This document shows positions 17,629 through 26,601 of a stretch of DNA of 64,000 nt, one piece after another. The stretch is taken from IMG/VR virus record IMGVR_UViG_3300046323_000360, positions 32,192 through 96,191 of that record. One strand, 5' to 3'. The DNA comes from a virus. Positions within the stretch are counted from its first letter, which is position 1. Each line of letters begins with the position of its first letter. Both the position numbers and the translations under genes were made by a program. Under the pieces are notes generated by a model, which saw nothing but the letters and a program-made list of their open reading frames with translations, was not told the DNA's origin and did not search any database.

Positions 17629-20556
17629 TTATAAGATGTCTTTCTTTCTAACTTGAAGAATACCTCTATTTAATACTACAAAATAGCTTACTCCACCGCT
17701 GCCGCCATCTACTTCTATTGCATCGTATCCGGCTAGTGCATAGTAACTAGATGCTTTATTTATAGGTAGATCCGAGACTAACCCTCTAGCTCTGGAAATA
17801 ACATCTGAACTAGCTTCATCCGTGCCTGGATCTAATTCATTAGCGATCAATGATCGCATCATCTGATCTAGGGCATCCCTAAGTACAGATTCATTAGGCA
17901 TATTTGAATCTTTAGAAAACCCTAATCTTCCTCTACCTAGAACTGCGACTTTAGCCTTAGGATCTATTGCCATCTCTAGTATTACGCTTCCGTATCCTCT
18001 AGCTTCTGCAGATGTGCCGGCAGTATAAGTACCATCACCGTACGCAGTGGTAGTCGAGTAGTATGATGGAGTTGATCCAGTTGCAAATGCCCTGTGTAGA
18101 TCTTTCCCGGAATAGTGAGTACCGTCAGTTGTAGCTGCATTTACTCCACGGAATACCGTAGACCATCCTGGAGTAAAATCATCCACTAGCTGAGGCTTAT
18201 TACTACCAAATCCAAGAATTCTTCCGAGCCTTTGAGCTGTTCTAGATCCGAATATAGTGCCTGGTCCATATTTAGTTCTATCCATTTCAGGATAGTTAGC
18301 CGAGTTATTCTCTGCTAGAACTGTGTCTATCAATGACAATGCAGCTTGACCAAAGGCATCCTTGAACTTCTGTCTCCAAGCAGTACTTTTCTTACCCTTA
18401 GCATATCCATAAGACTCTAGTAGATTCTCAAACCAAGCTGCTCCATTTCCGGATGCAACCATCTGAGCAAATAACTCCGCAAAATTCTCTGCAGGGCTAG
18501 CTGCTCCTCTAGTGCTTACATCTGGAACAGGATTATCAGTTGCTGATTTATCACTAGAGGTACTAGCCTTGGCCTGCACCTGATCACCTGTTAGACCGTA
18601 TCTTCCAAGAATATAATCTCTTCTTTTTTGAAGAGTACCCTTTAGAGAACTAGCTACTGTAGGGTCAGTAATTATCGAGTCAACTATTGTAGAGATATCA
18701 GAATCAGCTAGTTTTAGAAGACGCTTAGCACTGTCAGTCTGGTCCTGCTGAGACATCGAGCTAAATAAGCGTACTGCGCCAGAGTTTGTACCGCCGCTAG
18801 TGAATGTACCTAGCTCGGTTACTGAGTCTCCAAAACTACTACCCTTTGCATCTCCCCTAGCTCGGTAGAGTAGTGCTCCTCCAACATCAATTCTAACAGG
18901 GTTTCCATTTGCGTCGGTGACAATATTATTGTTATACGGAGCGTCCCAGTTGCCTAGGAATGCATCTACAGCAAAACCCTCCTGAACTTTCTTCAGGTAG
19001 GCTGCATCATTATTTACCTTGGCATCAAAGTTTTCTTGGACTCCTGCAACATACTCTGCATATGTTGCAGCTCTTCCATTTATATTTGCAGGAAGTATAT
19101 CTGCAGTATCTATACCAAGAAACTTATATAGAGCTGATGCAAGTCTCTCATTTTGACCATGAAGCTCTGTCTTTTGGAATTTTGCATATACTTTAGTTCC
19201 AGTAGTAGGGTCTTGCCATGTTCCACCTGGGTTTGATCCCTGAGCACCTCCAACATTATTCCATGAAGATAGGTCAGTCGGTGTTGACTGGGCAGCCGCT
19301 ATATTATTAGCATCATCACTAGGTCCAGCTGTATTTAGAGTAGAGTCTGCTACAGATGTAGATGAAGATTCTGGTGCAGCATTGTAGAATTTGTGAAGAT
19401 CTGAACCAATCCTCTTTGAATTCTGAGAGCCATAGAGCTTCTCGGATAGTTGATGACCTACCTCGTGAGCTATGAAATGTTTATAAGCCTCTTGCTTATT
19501 GCTAAAGGATGTAGACCAATATCCAGGATGCCCCTTTGCAATTGATATCTGGTCAGATACCTTATCCACATATATGTGAATTGCATCTGCGTTATCGTAG
19601 GTGAATCCAATGGTATTGCCATCTACACCAGAAATTCCAGCAGGTAAGGCGCTACTATTGTCGAGAAGGTGTACTCGTACTTTTTCTTTGTAAAGCCCGC
19701 CTTCTCTTAGAGCGCCAAGAGCAGCAGAGGTGGCAGCAAAGTCTTCATGAGAAGCTTTAGGACTTAGTTTTCCAGTTCCATCTACAGCCATATGAACAAC
19801 AACAATGTTGCCCGTATTTGCATCAGTTACTTCGATGTGAGCCGTTTTTTGGTCTGATACTTTACTCTTAAGGCTATCTATAGTGGTTAGCTGAGCTTTA
19901 TATAAGGCTTCTGGGCGTGATACACCATTATTTGTGAAAGCATCGAATATGTCATTCTTTATGGAATCAGCATGAGCCTTAGCACCCTTAATATCCCATG
20001 ATCCGGAAACTCCAGCATAGAGAGGTCTAAGATCGGGAAGAGCATCTCTGTAGTCTATAATAGCAGCGTCATATGATTGAGATATATTTACTGGGGTAGT
20101 TCCAGTTCTAGCCTTATTACGGAACCTAGCGTTAATCATAGCTACACTCTTAGGATCTAGAAATCCATCTGAAACGTAGTTATGAGGTGTATAAGAATTA
20201 GCTGGATCCAAACTATCTAGCTGGAAATTCATCAAATCAATGATGGCATTCTTATATGCTTCGGTATCGTTATTTTGTCTAGCAAGGCGGGTAGCCTGTA
20301 TTAGTTCACTTAGCTTAGCGCTATCGTGCCCTGCAGGAATATTACTGTATACATTATCTTCTAAATCAGACAAAGATTTCCAAGAAGAATCTAGCTCAAC
20401 TCTAGATGGGGCTGACACAGTAGTTGCACTAGAGCCGTCAGATCCCTTAACCTTGAGCTGACGCAGTCCAGATAAGTCGAACTGTCTTCCAGGTGGCGTG
20501 CTCGGGGCTGGAGACCCTGGGGTAGCCCCAGGACCCGCAGCCCTATTTATTTTGGG
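17629..20556 (-). CDS. Zincin / kinase-like / ADP-ribosyltransferase effector, probably expressed by -1 frameshift
   Basis: From GTG 20418 the ORF is 929 residues, but that GTG has no ribosome site and the frame is open upstream to the slippery site at 20556, giving a Pro/Gly-rich linker. Counting from the GTG: zincin motif HEVGH at 318-322; a kinase-like segment about 390-605 with a Gly-rich loop (GGTWQDPTTGTKVYAKF), FLGNWDAPYNNNIV resembling a catalytic loop and RIDVGG resembling DFG; AENFAELFAQ at 643-652, which could supply the zincin third ligand, so the kinase may be inserted in the peptidase; and an ADP-ribosyltransferase-like region from about 745 (VFRGVN, AYGDGTYTAG). Such polyvalent proteins in other phages are injected with DNA. 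Domain assignments are by motif only. Confidence 0.75.
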   Translation of the reverse strand, partial: PKINRAAGPGATPGSPAPSTPPGRQFDLSGLRQLKVKGSDGSSATTVSAPSRVELDSSWKSLSDLEDNVYSNIPAGHDSAKLSELIQATRLARQNNDTEAYKNAIIDLMNFQLDSLDPANSYTPHNYVSDGFLDPKSVAMINARFRNKARTGTTPVNISQSYDAAIIDYRDALPDLRPLYAGVSGSWDIKGAKAHADSIKNDIFDAFTNNGVSRPEALYKAQLTTIDSLKSKVSDQKTAHIEVTDANTGNIVVVHMAVDGTGKLSPKASHEDFAATSAALGALREGGLYKEKVRVHLLDNSSALPAGISGVDGNTIGFTYDNADAIHIYVDKVSDQISIAKGHPGYWSTSFSNKQEAYKHFIAHEVGHQLSEKLYGSQNSKRIGSDLHKFYNAAPESSSTSVADSTLNTAGPSDDANNIAAAQSTPTDLSSWNNVGGAQGSNPGGTWQDPTTGTKVYAKFQKTELHGQNERLASALYKFLGIDTADILPANINGRAATYAEYVAGVQENFDAKVNNDAAYLKKVQEGFAVDAFLGNWDAPYNNNIVTDANGNPVRIDVGGALLYRARGDAKGSSFGDSVTELGTFTSGGTNSGAVRLFSSMSQQDQTDSAKRLLKLADSDISTIVDSIITDPTVASSLKGTLQKRRDYILGRYGLTGDQVQAKASTSSDKSATDNPVPDVSTRGAASPAENFAELFAQMVASGNGAAWFENLLESYGYAKGKKSTAWRQKFKDAFGQAALSLIDTVLAENNSANYPEMDRTKYGPGTIFGSRTAQRLGRILGFGSNKPQLVDDFTPGWSTVFRGVNAATTDGTHYSGKDLHRAFATGSTPSYYSTTTAYGDGTYTAGTSAEARGYGSVILEMAIDPKAKVAVLGRGRLGFSKDSNMPNESVLRDALDQMMRSLIANELDPGTDEASSDVISRARGLVSDLPINKASSYYALAGYDAIEVDGGSGGVSYFVVLNRGILQVRKKDIL
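20505..20556 (-). promoter_or_regulatory. Programmed -1 frameshift signal joining two head ORFs
   Basis: The mRNA reads AGC CCA AAA TAA: the slippery heptamer C CCA AAA (plus 20550-20556) directly precedes the stop. Six bases later comes a GC-rich stem-loop: outer GGGCTG/CAGCCC (20538-20543 with 20505-20510) and inner CCTGGGG-CTA-CCCCAGG (20516-20532). The -1 frame then stays open without stops to 17629. Slipping would yield a protein of about 1943 residues. Confidence 0.85.
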
Positions 20557-23459
20557 CTGCGGTTCTCGCTCTTCTCTACAACTTCAACCTGCTCATTACC
20601 ATTTTCATCGATATAGAAGACAGCTAATCCAGGGGCTCCACCATCAGCAGCAGGCACCTCTTGAGTCTCAACTACGACTCCTAGGTAGTCTCCATTTGAG
20701 CCATAAAAACTATCATTAGGCTGCAACTGGGTAACGTTTCCATCTACAGGAGCTGCTGGAGTAGCATCTGCAGCAGGAGTATTATCCACTGCTGGAGTAG
20801 CATCTGCAGCAGGGGTACCTGTATTTACTACAGGAGTTGCAGTGCTGCTATCACTAGTCTGAGTGCCACTAGAGTTAGCTGGCTTACCATTGCTTCCAAG
20901 GTATGGCTGGCTAGCATTAGGGTTAGCTGCATTAGGGTCAATAGGAGTGGTATCAGATGGCTTCTGCTCAGCAGGGGTTTCACCAGAACGCTTCTGGTTG
21001 AAGACATCTAGTGCTGGACCTAGCAGTGCTTTTCTTAGGGCTAGCTTCTCGTCCAGTTTTGCATTTGCAGTGTAGTTAGTTAGGTCTGGATTCCCGAACT
21101 CTGAGGTTGGACCAGCAGGGAACATATTACGAGTCTGTAGTAGATCTACAGAAGTACCATCAGCAAACTGCACACGAACTGTGTCGTGATACTGACCATT
21201 CTTACCGCTACCAGCATTGAATGCAATAATCTGACCTACAGAGTGGTCTTTCTCATTAGGGAAGTAGACTACCTTATCGCCAAGCTTGGCAACAGTATTT
21301 CCATCTCCATAGACATACGGGGTTCTGTTCACATCGCGAAGATCAACTTTGTTGCTCTTCATATACATGTCTAGAAGGTTTGCATAGGTGTGGAATCCCT
21401 TAGCATTACTCTGACCAGCAAATCTAGATACAATACCCTTACGTAAGGTGTCAGTCAGAAGTTTACGTGAATCAGGGCTATCTGGCATTCTTCCAAGCAG
21501 CTGAGTAATTCGCCACTTCATATCTTCGTAGTTCTTAGACTCTAGAGCATCCCAGAATGGTGATACCTGACCACGAAGTACGTTACCGAACTGGTAGCGT
21601 GGCTCACCGTCTGGACCAATACCAGTCTGCACCATGCTCATGTTAAGCTTACGGTCTGTTCCTTCTAGGAACTTACTAATATTTTCTTCAGGTGTTAGGA
21701 ATGCCCAACCGAACTTGTCGCTTCCCTTGCGGAAATACTTTAGACGTTGATTTAGGTCTTTATTAGGGCCAAAGTAAGTAGAGATTTCACGAGTAATCTT
21801 AGTTCCAGGTCTAGTCTCACCTAGAAGATGACCGCGCATCGTAAGAAGACCATTTCTCTTAGCAAAGATGCCAGCAAATGAGTCCTTATAGTCAGCTAGT
21901 TGGAAGTCCTTAACTTCACCAGTGGCTGCATCAGTAAATTTGTAGTGCTGTACAAACTGGTTTCCGTAAGTCCTAGATAGTCCCATCTCGAAGGCATACT
22001 TCTTACCAGTTACAGGGTCAGTCCACTCACTGCGCTCAAGGATGATCTTGTTGTTATCTCCCTGAACCTTAGCATCAGGGAACTTCTCTAGAATTGCGTT
22101 TACAATCGCATTAGGATCCTGAATAATCTTCTTAGGGTTATTAGGGTCGCGAACTGGTTTACCGTTCTCGTCTAGTAGGGGGGTGTTTAGTTCTAGGTCG
22201 CGGAGAGCATTATCATCTAGACCATTGGTGTTTAGGGCTACATCTCCACCGTCATCAATGCGACCCTTAGCCTTAGCAATCTCTGCTGCACTCTTCTTCT
22301 CTACTGGAGGGATAGTAGGGGCGGCCTTCTTAGGTGCAACAACAGTAGGGGTCTTCTTAGGGCTAGTTGACTTACCAAAGTGAGCCTTAACCTGGTCAAG
22401 AACTGCCTTAGCGTCATCTGAAGAAACATCTTCACCGTTGTCTAGTCTAGAGACTAGATCATCGAAGCTCTGCTTAACAGCAGGGTCAATGTTAGGGTCA
22501 TTTGCAACCTGGTCAGCAAAGTTGTCAATCTGATCAACCTGAACCTTAGTAACTGACTTGGCTGCAGGAGTTGAAGCTGGAGCAGGAGCAGCCTTCTTAG
22601 GAGCAACATTAAAGTTAGTGTTTGATGCAGCAATAGTCTTTGCTGTTGTACCATCTGCCTTAGTGAAGGTGATCTCAGAGCGACCGTTTCCTGCATCTTT
22701 GCTGGTTACATAAGTAACTATGTTGCCATTCTTGTCAACAATCTGGTCACCAGGATTAAGGTCAATAAGCTTCTTTGTCTTGGCTCCGCCATCGCTCGGC
22801 CCCTGCGCTGCATTGATTACTATATCAACGGTAGGAGTTCCACCGTTCATAGCGTCGTTCCATGCATTGGCTATTGCCTGATCATGGGAGTCACCTGGTG
22901 CAGCTGGTGTAGCTGGTGCAGGAGAACCATTAGCATCTGCAGCATCTCTAGCTTTACCTTCTGCAGAGTCTTTGTACTGAGACATCTCTTTACCCTCAGG
23001 GGTAGCAGTCCCGCCATCAGCTAGGTTTAGGTCACCAGGTGTGATGTCAGCAGTCTCTGTAGTTGCAAGATCCTGAGGCACAAGACCTCCAACATCATTA
23101 CCAAACTTATCTGCATTAGGGTCAATACCCTGAGACTTTAGATATTCAGCCGATAGCTGAGCCTTGATGGATTCCAAGCTATCAGAGTTAACGGCATAGA
23201 CGCCATCTTTGAGATTAGGATTACCCTTAATGAGGATACGAGCCTGGTCTGCGCTACCAGTTGAACCAACAACCTTACCAATCGCGCTGAACTCTTCAAC
23301 GGTTCCATCGGCACGGAGCTTCTTGAATAGAGCACGGGCTTCGGCACCCATCTCCATCCAACGCTTCTTGTGGTCACGAGGCTGGTGACGCCAGAAGCCC
23401 TTGTTAGCACCATCGTTAAATCCGATACCCGCTACGATTGGGTCAAGTTCGTTGGACAT
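20547..23459 (-). CDS. Large head-region protein (970 aa), zero-frame product
   Basis: Start ATG with AGAGGATACAT upstream. The N-terminus (FNDGANKGFWRHQPRDHKKRWMEMG) is followed by a Pro/Ala/Lys-rich region (about 130-420). A more globular part spans roughly 430-800 (GKKYAFEMGLSRTYGNQFVQHYK; DKVVYFPNEKDHSVGQIIAF), and the tail is Pro/Thr/Asp-rich. A short GDQIVDKNGNIVTYV segment looks like a small beta-barrel. No family recognised. Position between Dps and protease genes, and the frameshift into the effector ORF, suggest it anchors the effector in the virion. Confidence 0.7.
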   Translation of the reverse strand: MSNELDPIVAGIGFNDGANKGFWRHQPRDHKKRWMEMGAEARALFKKLRADGTVEEFSAIGKVVGSTGSADQARILIKGNPNLKDGVYAVNSDSLESIKAQLSAEYLKSQGIDPNADKFGNDVGGLVPQDLATTETADITPGDLNLADGGTATPEGKEMSQYKDSAEGKARDAADANGSPAPATPAAPGDSHDQAIANAWNDAMNGGTPTVDIVINAAQGPSDGGAKTKKLIDLNPGDQIVDKNGNIVTYVTSKDAGNGRSEITFTKADGTTAKTIAASNTNFNVAPKKAAPAPASTPAAKSVTKVQVDQIDNFADQVANDPNIDPAVKQSFDDLVSRLDNGEDVSSDDAKAVLDQVKAHFGKSTSPKKTPTVVAPKKAAPTIPPVEKKSAAEIAKAKGRIDDGGDVALNTNGLDDNALRDLELNTPLLDENGKPVRDPNNPKKIIQDPNAIVNAILEKFPDAKVQGDNNKIILERSEWTDPVTGKKYAFEMGLSRTYGNQFVQHYKFTDAATGEVKDFQLADYKDSFAGIFAKRNGLLTMRGHLLGETRPGTKITREISTYFGPNKDLNQRLKYFRKGSDKFGWAFLTPEENISKFLEGTDRKLNMSMVQTGIGPDGEPRYQFGNVLRGQVSPFWDALESKNYEDMKWRITQLLGRMPDSPDSRKLLTDTLRKGIVSRFAGQSNAKGFHTYANLLDMYMKSNKVDLRDVNRTPYVYGDGNTVAKLGDKVVYFPNEKDHSVGQIIAFNAGSGKNGQYHDTVRVQFADGTSVDLLQTRNMFPAGPTSEFGNPDLTNYTANAKLDEKLALRKALLGPALDVFNQKRSGETPAEQKPSDTTPIDPNAANPNASQPYLGSNGKPANSSGTQTSDSSTATPVVNTGTPAADATPAVDNTPAADATPAAPVDGNVTQLQPNDSFYGSNGDYLGVVVETQEVPAADGGAPGLAVFYIDENGNEQVEVVEKSENRSPK

Positions 23460-23555
23460 ATGTATCCTCTACGTGATAATAGTAAATGAGTGCTAATAAA
23501 GCACTATCTCAATTTTATAGAATAATTTGAATGTTGATTTGAGTGAAGCAGAAAA

Positions 23556-23586
23556 AACTGCCCTGCTTGGTGTAAACAGGGCAGTT
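23556..23586 (-). terminator. Terminator after Dps-like gene
   Basis: A 10-bp stem AACTGCCCTG/CAGGGCAGTT with an 11-base loop is followed by a T-run on the minus strand, just after the stop at 23594. Confidence 0.85.
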
Positions 23587-23593
23587 AATTTAA

Positions 23594-24130
23594 CTACTTA
23601 AGACCTAGCGTAGCCTTTAGCTGCCAGTTCCACTTTTGGTGCATGTCGATGCGCTCTGCAAGGAAATTTGCAATACCCTGCTCATTGATTCCGTTAGCTA
23701 CACTGAATGCGCTCTTTGCACAGCCAATTAGGTGACCATTCAGTTCGAATAATGACTCAATCATTTCCTTGGCGTAGCCGTCTTCAATACGTGCAATATC
23801 CTTGATACAGCTTAGAGCTTCAAAATCTCCTAGGAAATATGGAGCGTCATATCCGAGCTTAACTATGTTTTCTGCTAGAGGGTCAATAGCACCGTCCAGG
23901 TCTCCATAGATCTCTGAGAAGAAAGCGTGCATCTCCTTGAAGTCTGGTCCAGTGACATTCCAGTGGTATCCCTGCGCAATGTGGCTGAGGGCTACAGTGT
24001 CAGCCAGTAGGTGCGCAAGACTTTCTGCAAGCTCAGCTTTAGGGCTAACCTCTGGAACAACTGATTCTTCTGTTTCATACTCCTGAATAGCATCTATATC
24101 AAACTCTGGAGCGTTTACTTCTTCATACAT
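23594..24130 (-). CDS. Dps-like ferritin
   Basis: 178 residues. Residues ~35-175 match the Dps/ferritin fold: HIAQGYHWNVTGPDF, MHAFFSEIYGDLDGAIDPLAE with the His/Asp/Glu ferroxidase ligands, and a Trp-containing C-terminal helix (HQKWNWQLKATLG). Dps proteins oxidise and store iron and protect DNA. A 30-residue acidic N-terminus replaces the usual basic DNA-binding tail. It starts directly at the portal stop and is followed by a terminator, so it is co-expressed with head genes and may be packaged. Confidence 0.88.
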   Translation of the reverse strand: MYEEVNAPEFDIDAIQEYETEESVVPEVSPKAELAESLAHLLADTVALSHIAQGYHWNVTGPDFKEMHAFFSEIYGDLDGAIDPLAENIVKLGYDAPYFLGDFEALSCIKDIARIEDGYAKEMIESLFELNGHLIGCAKSAFSVANGINEQGIANFLAERIDMHQKWNWQLKATLGLK

Positions 24131-24131
24131 A

Positions 24132-25901
24132 TTATGCCTTTGGTTCTGCTAGAGCAGGGGCTTGCCCTGCGGGTGGGGTTGTGGATTGTCCTTCTGGAGC
24201 AGCAGCTGGCTGACCTTGTAGAGCCTGTGCAAGCTCTGGTGGAATCGGCGCTACTGAGTTCTGTTGCTGAATACTCTTAGTCATGTCCATAATCTCTGGA
24301 GCCACGGCGCTAAGCATTGCTTCTGTTAGGTCCGGGGTAATTGTCCCCTTATTGATAATCAAACGAAGAGCCAGTTCCTGAGGGGTTGGGGCATCTTGGT
24401 CTGAGAATCCGTGAGCACGTCTCCAGGTCTCGTAACTGACTGCAAGCTTGTCAAATCCAGCATCTGCATCAGCAGCGCGGTCATTACGAGTTGCTACAAG
24501 GCTTGGGTCATACCAGATGTGGAGGCGGTTTACGCTCTCCTCTGGGTATCCGAGAGACTTAAGATATGGACGCAGGTATACAACTGTTAGAGCGTCAACA
24601 ATCAAAAGCATTAGAGGCTCGATGTGAGCCTTGTATAGACTCTCGTCAATCTGCATAGCATTTGAGTACTTAACATTGGCAAGTCCAGTAACGATGTCTT
24701 TTGGAACATCAAGACCCTGCATAATGCGCTCAAGAACTCGATCAGCACGAGCAACTAGGTTCTCATCGAATGAACGCTCGAACTTGAACTGCTTAATCTT
24801 GTCACCAAGTTCTGCAGGTCCACGAATAATAAGTGGAACTACGGCGCTTGCTGAGTCTTCATCCTTAATCGGAGTGGTCATTGCATCGATAAGCTGGTCT
24901 TCAAAGTCATCAGCGGCTTCTTCAGTATTGTAGACCTCGTTGTAATTACCCTCTTCATCGTAAGGGTAGTCAGGGTCAGGAGAAGATGCAACGCTTAGAC
25001 CGTCCGGAAGGTAAAGAGCTCCAGCGTTGAGGCGTGAACGTGCAGTGGCACGGAAGGTGCGGTTAAGTAGAAGTAGTTCAGCGCAGAGGTCTAGTAGACC
25101 GCGTAGCGAGCTGTCAGCCTCCTGGCTGTAGCGTGGGTGCGCCTTCCAGACGCGACCAATAAATGCGTCTTTAGGGAGTCGAATTGATCCAATAGATCCA
25201 CTTCCCAGACCGGAAGTTCCAGAAGATACTTCACGGCGAGGAACAATAACATAGTTACCTTTAGAGTCGATCTGAAGTTCATCAGTTGATCTCATGTCCC
25301 AGGTTTCTGGGAGCTGAGAGCCAATACGCTCTGGAATCTGAACTAGGTAGCATTCACCAGTAACCTGCAGGTTTAGTGCAGCATCCTTAAGAAGACCTGG
25401 CTGACCACCGTAAGCACTGCTAAGACGGTTTAGTGCACGCTCTGCAGCAGCTCCTAGGTCTGAATCAATAACTGTTGACTTATCAACTGGAATAGGTGCT
25501 TCAGCTGAACTCTCTACAACAGCAGTGTAAAGACGAATGCGTGAGACAACGCTGGCAACTAGGTTGAAGGCGTATTTGATTTCACCAATTGCGTCGTAGT
25601 ATTCCCACGCCTCTGACTGCCAGCTAGATGCAGCTGACTGACGACGTGCCTTGAAAAGCTGAGCTTCCTGAGGGTCACCAATTTTAATTTGAACTGCAGC
25701 AGCTGTCAGTGGACGTGGTGCGTTAAAAGCTTGAGGTTCTGCATATACGATTCCGAAAGAATCTACAGATACACCAGGAGCAACCTGAGTGCGGTTAGTT
25801 CCAGCAGATGCAGCACTGGCACGGAGTCTACCGTTTCCGTTAGAAACGTTACGGTTGTTGTTACCGTTTCCGTTATTAGAGTTACGTCTAAAGATACCCA
25901 A
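24132..25901 (-). CDS. Portal protein
   Basis: 589 residues, upstream of Dps and downstream of TerL in transcription order. Typical portal features: AWEYYDAIGEIKYAFNLVASVVSRIRLY near residue 95, the stem-region helices, and DVPKDIVTGLANVKYSNAMQ (about 410), a segment common in actinophage portals. The N-terminus is Asn/Gly-rich (NSNNGNGNNNRN) and the C-terminus Pro/Gln/Ala-rich; both are probably disordered. Confidence 0.9.
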   Translation of the reverse strand: MGIFRRNSNNGNGNNNRNVSNGNGRLRASAASAGTNRTQVAPGVSVDSFGIVYAEPQAFNAPRPLTAAAVQIKIGDPQEAQLFKARRQSAASSWQSEAWEYYDAIGEIKYAFNLVASVVSRIRLYTAVVESSAEAPIPVDKSTVIDSDLGAAAERALNRLSSAYGGQPGLLKDAALNLQVTGECYLVQIPERIGSQLPETWDMRSTDELQIDSKGNYVIVPRREVSSGTSGLGSGSIGSIRLPKDAFIGRVWKAHPRYSQEADSSLRGLLDLCAELLLLNRTFRATARSRLNAGALYLPDGLSVASSPDPDYPYDEEGNYNEVYNTEEAADDFEDQLIDAMTTPIKDEDSASAVVPLIIRGPAELGDKIKQFKFERSFDENLVARADRVLERIMQGLDVPKDIVTGLANVKYSNAMQIDESLYKAHIEPLMLLIVDALTVVYLRPYLKSLGYPEESVNRLHIWYDPSLVATRNDRAADADAGFDKLAVSYETWRRAHGFSDQDAPTPQELALRLIINKGTITPDLTEAMLSAVAPEIMDMTKSIQQQNSVAPIPPELAQALQGQPAAAPEGQSTTPPAGQAPALAEPKA

Positions 25902-25932
25902 GGGTATTCGTTCTCCCTGCTTGCGAGGCGGG

Positions 25933-26226
25933 CTAGTCTAACTTATTAGAAATTAGCCCTATAACCGCTGATATGGACAGTACTAATGATACCACATACA
26001 TTACTGCTGGTACTAAGAAATACCCTACAGCAAACAATATGGATACATACATTCCAAAGCACCAGTTACAGGTAATCAGATAGCCGAGGAAGGTATTTGG
26101 AGGGAACTTAGACCAGATCTTCTGGCGTAGAGGTTCTGTAATAGCGTCGGTTGTTATTAAACGCGTTAGTCTAAACGCCCCTAAGGATAGAAGCAGAAAA
26201 AGAAAAGGGTCTATTACGGGAAGCAT
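25933..26226 (-). CDS. DUF1360-like membrane protein
   Basis: 97 residues. An N-terminal hydrophobic helix (FLFLLLSLGAFRLTRLITTDAI), LRQKIWSKFPPN, then TCNWCFGMYVSILFAVGYF and a further membrane helix match the DUF1360 pattern, which is widespread beside actinophage portal/terminase genes. Its role is unknown. Confidence 0.75.
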   Translation of the reverse strand: MLPVIDPFLFLLLSLGAFRLTRLITTDAITEPLRQKIWSKFPPNTFLGYLITCNWCFGMYVSILFAVGYFLVPAVMYVVSLVLSISAVIGLISNKLD

Positions 26227-26235
26227 CTTTACAGT

Positions 26236-26601
26236 CTACCCCTTTATGGAGGTTACAGTCTTGTATGGATTCCATCCGCGTAGACGTGAACCGCAACCGC
26301 AGTTTTCATCTTTTTTGAAAGCTACCATTTTTCCAGTGTCCGTAATGACTCGGTGGTCATCTGCCTTTGAGACTGGCTGGTAATAGTTCTCTCTTGTGTA
26401 AGTTTCCATGAACGCAATTACTGGACCTTGAGGACTATCGATAGCAATGAAGATATCTGTTTCGGTCATAACAACGCGAGCTGTTTGAACGTAGGTTGCA
26501 CCTTTAGTAGGTGGGTCGGATTTGAGTAGGTCAATAGTCTCTAGTTCTCCGGGAGCAATGATTGCAACGTGTGCAGGGAAAACATCTACAGTGATTCGCA
26601 T
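26236..26601 (-). CDS. Hypothetical protein between TerL and DUF1360
   Basis: 121 residues. The start overlaps the TerL stop. A beta-rich N-terminus (RITVDVFPAHVAIIAPGELETIDLL) and a C-terminal CGCGSRLRGWNP motif with a small Cys cluster. No family recognised. Confidence 0.6.
   Translation of the reverse strand: MRITVDVFPAHVAIIAPGELETIDLLKSDPPTKGATYVQTARVVMTETDIFIAIDSPQGPVIAFMETYTRENYYQPVSKADDHRVITDTGKMVAFKKDENCGCGSRLRGWNPYKTVTSIKG

Noticed and set aside
17629-20418. Independent translation of the effector ORF from GTG 20418
   Set aside because: No purine-rich ribosome site precedes it, and the frame is open upstream to a slippery heptamer with stem-loop.
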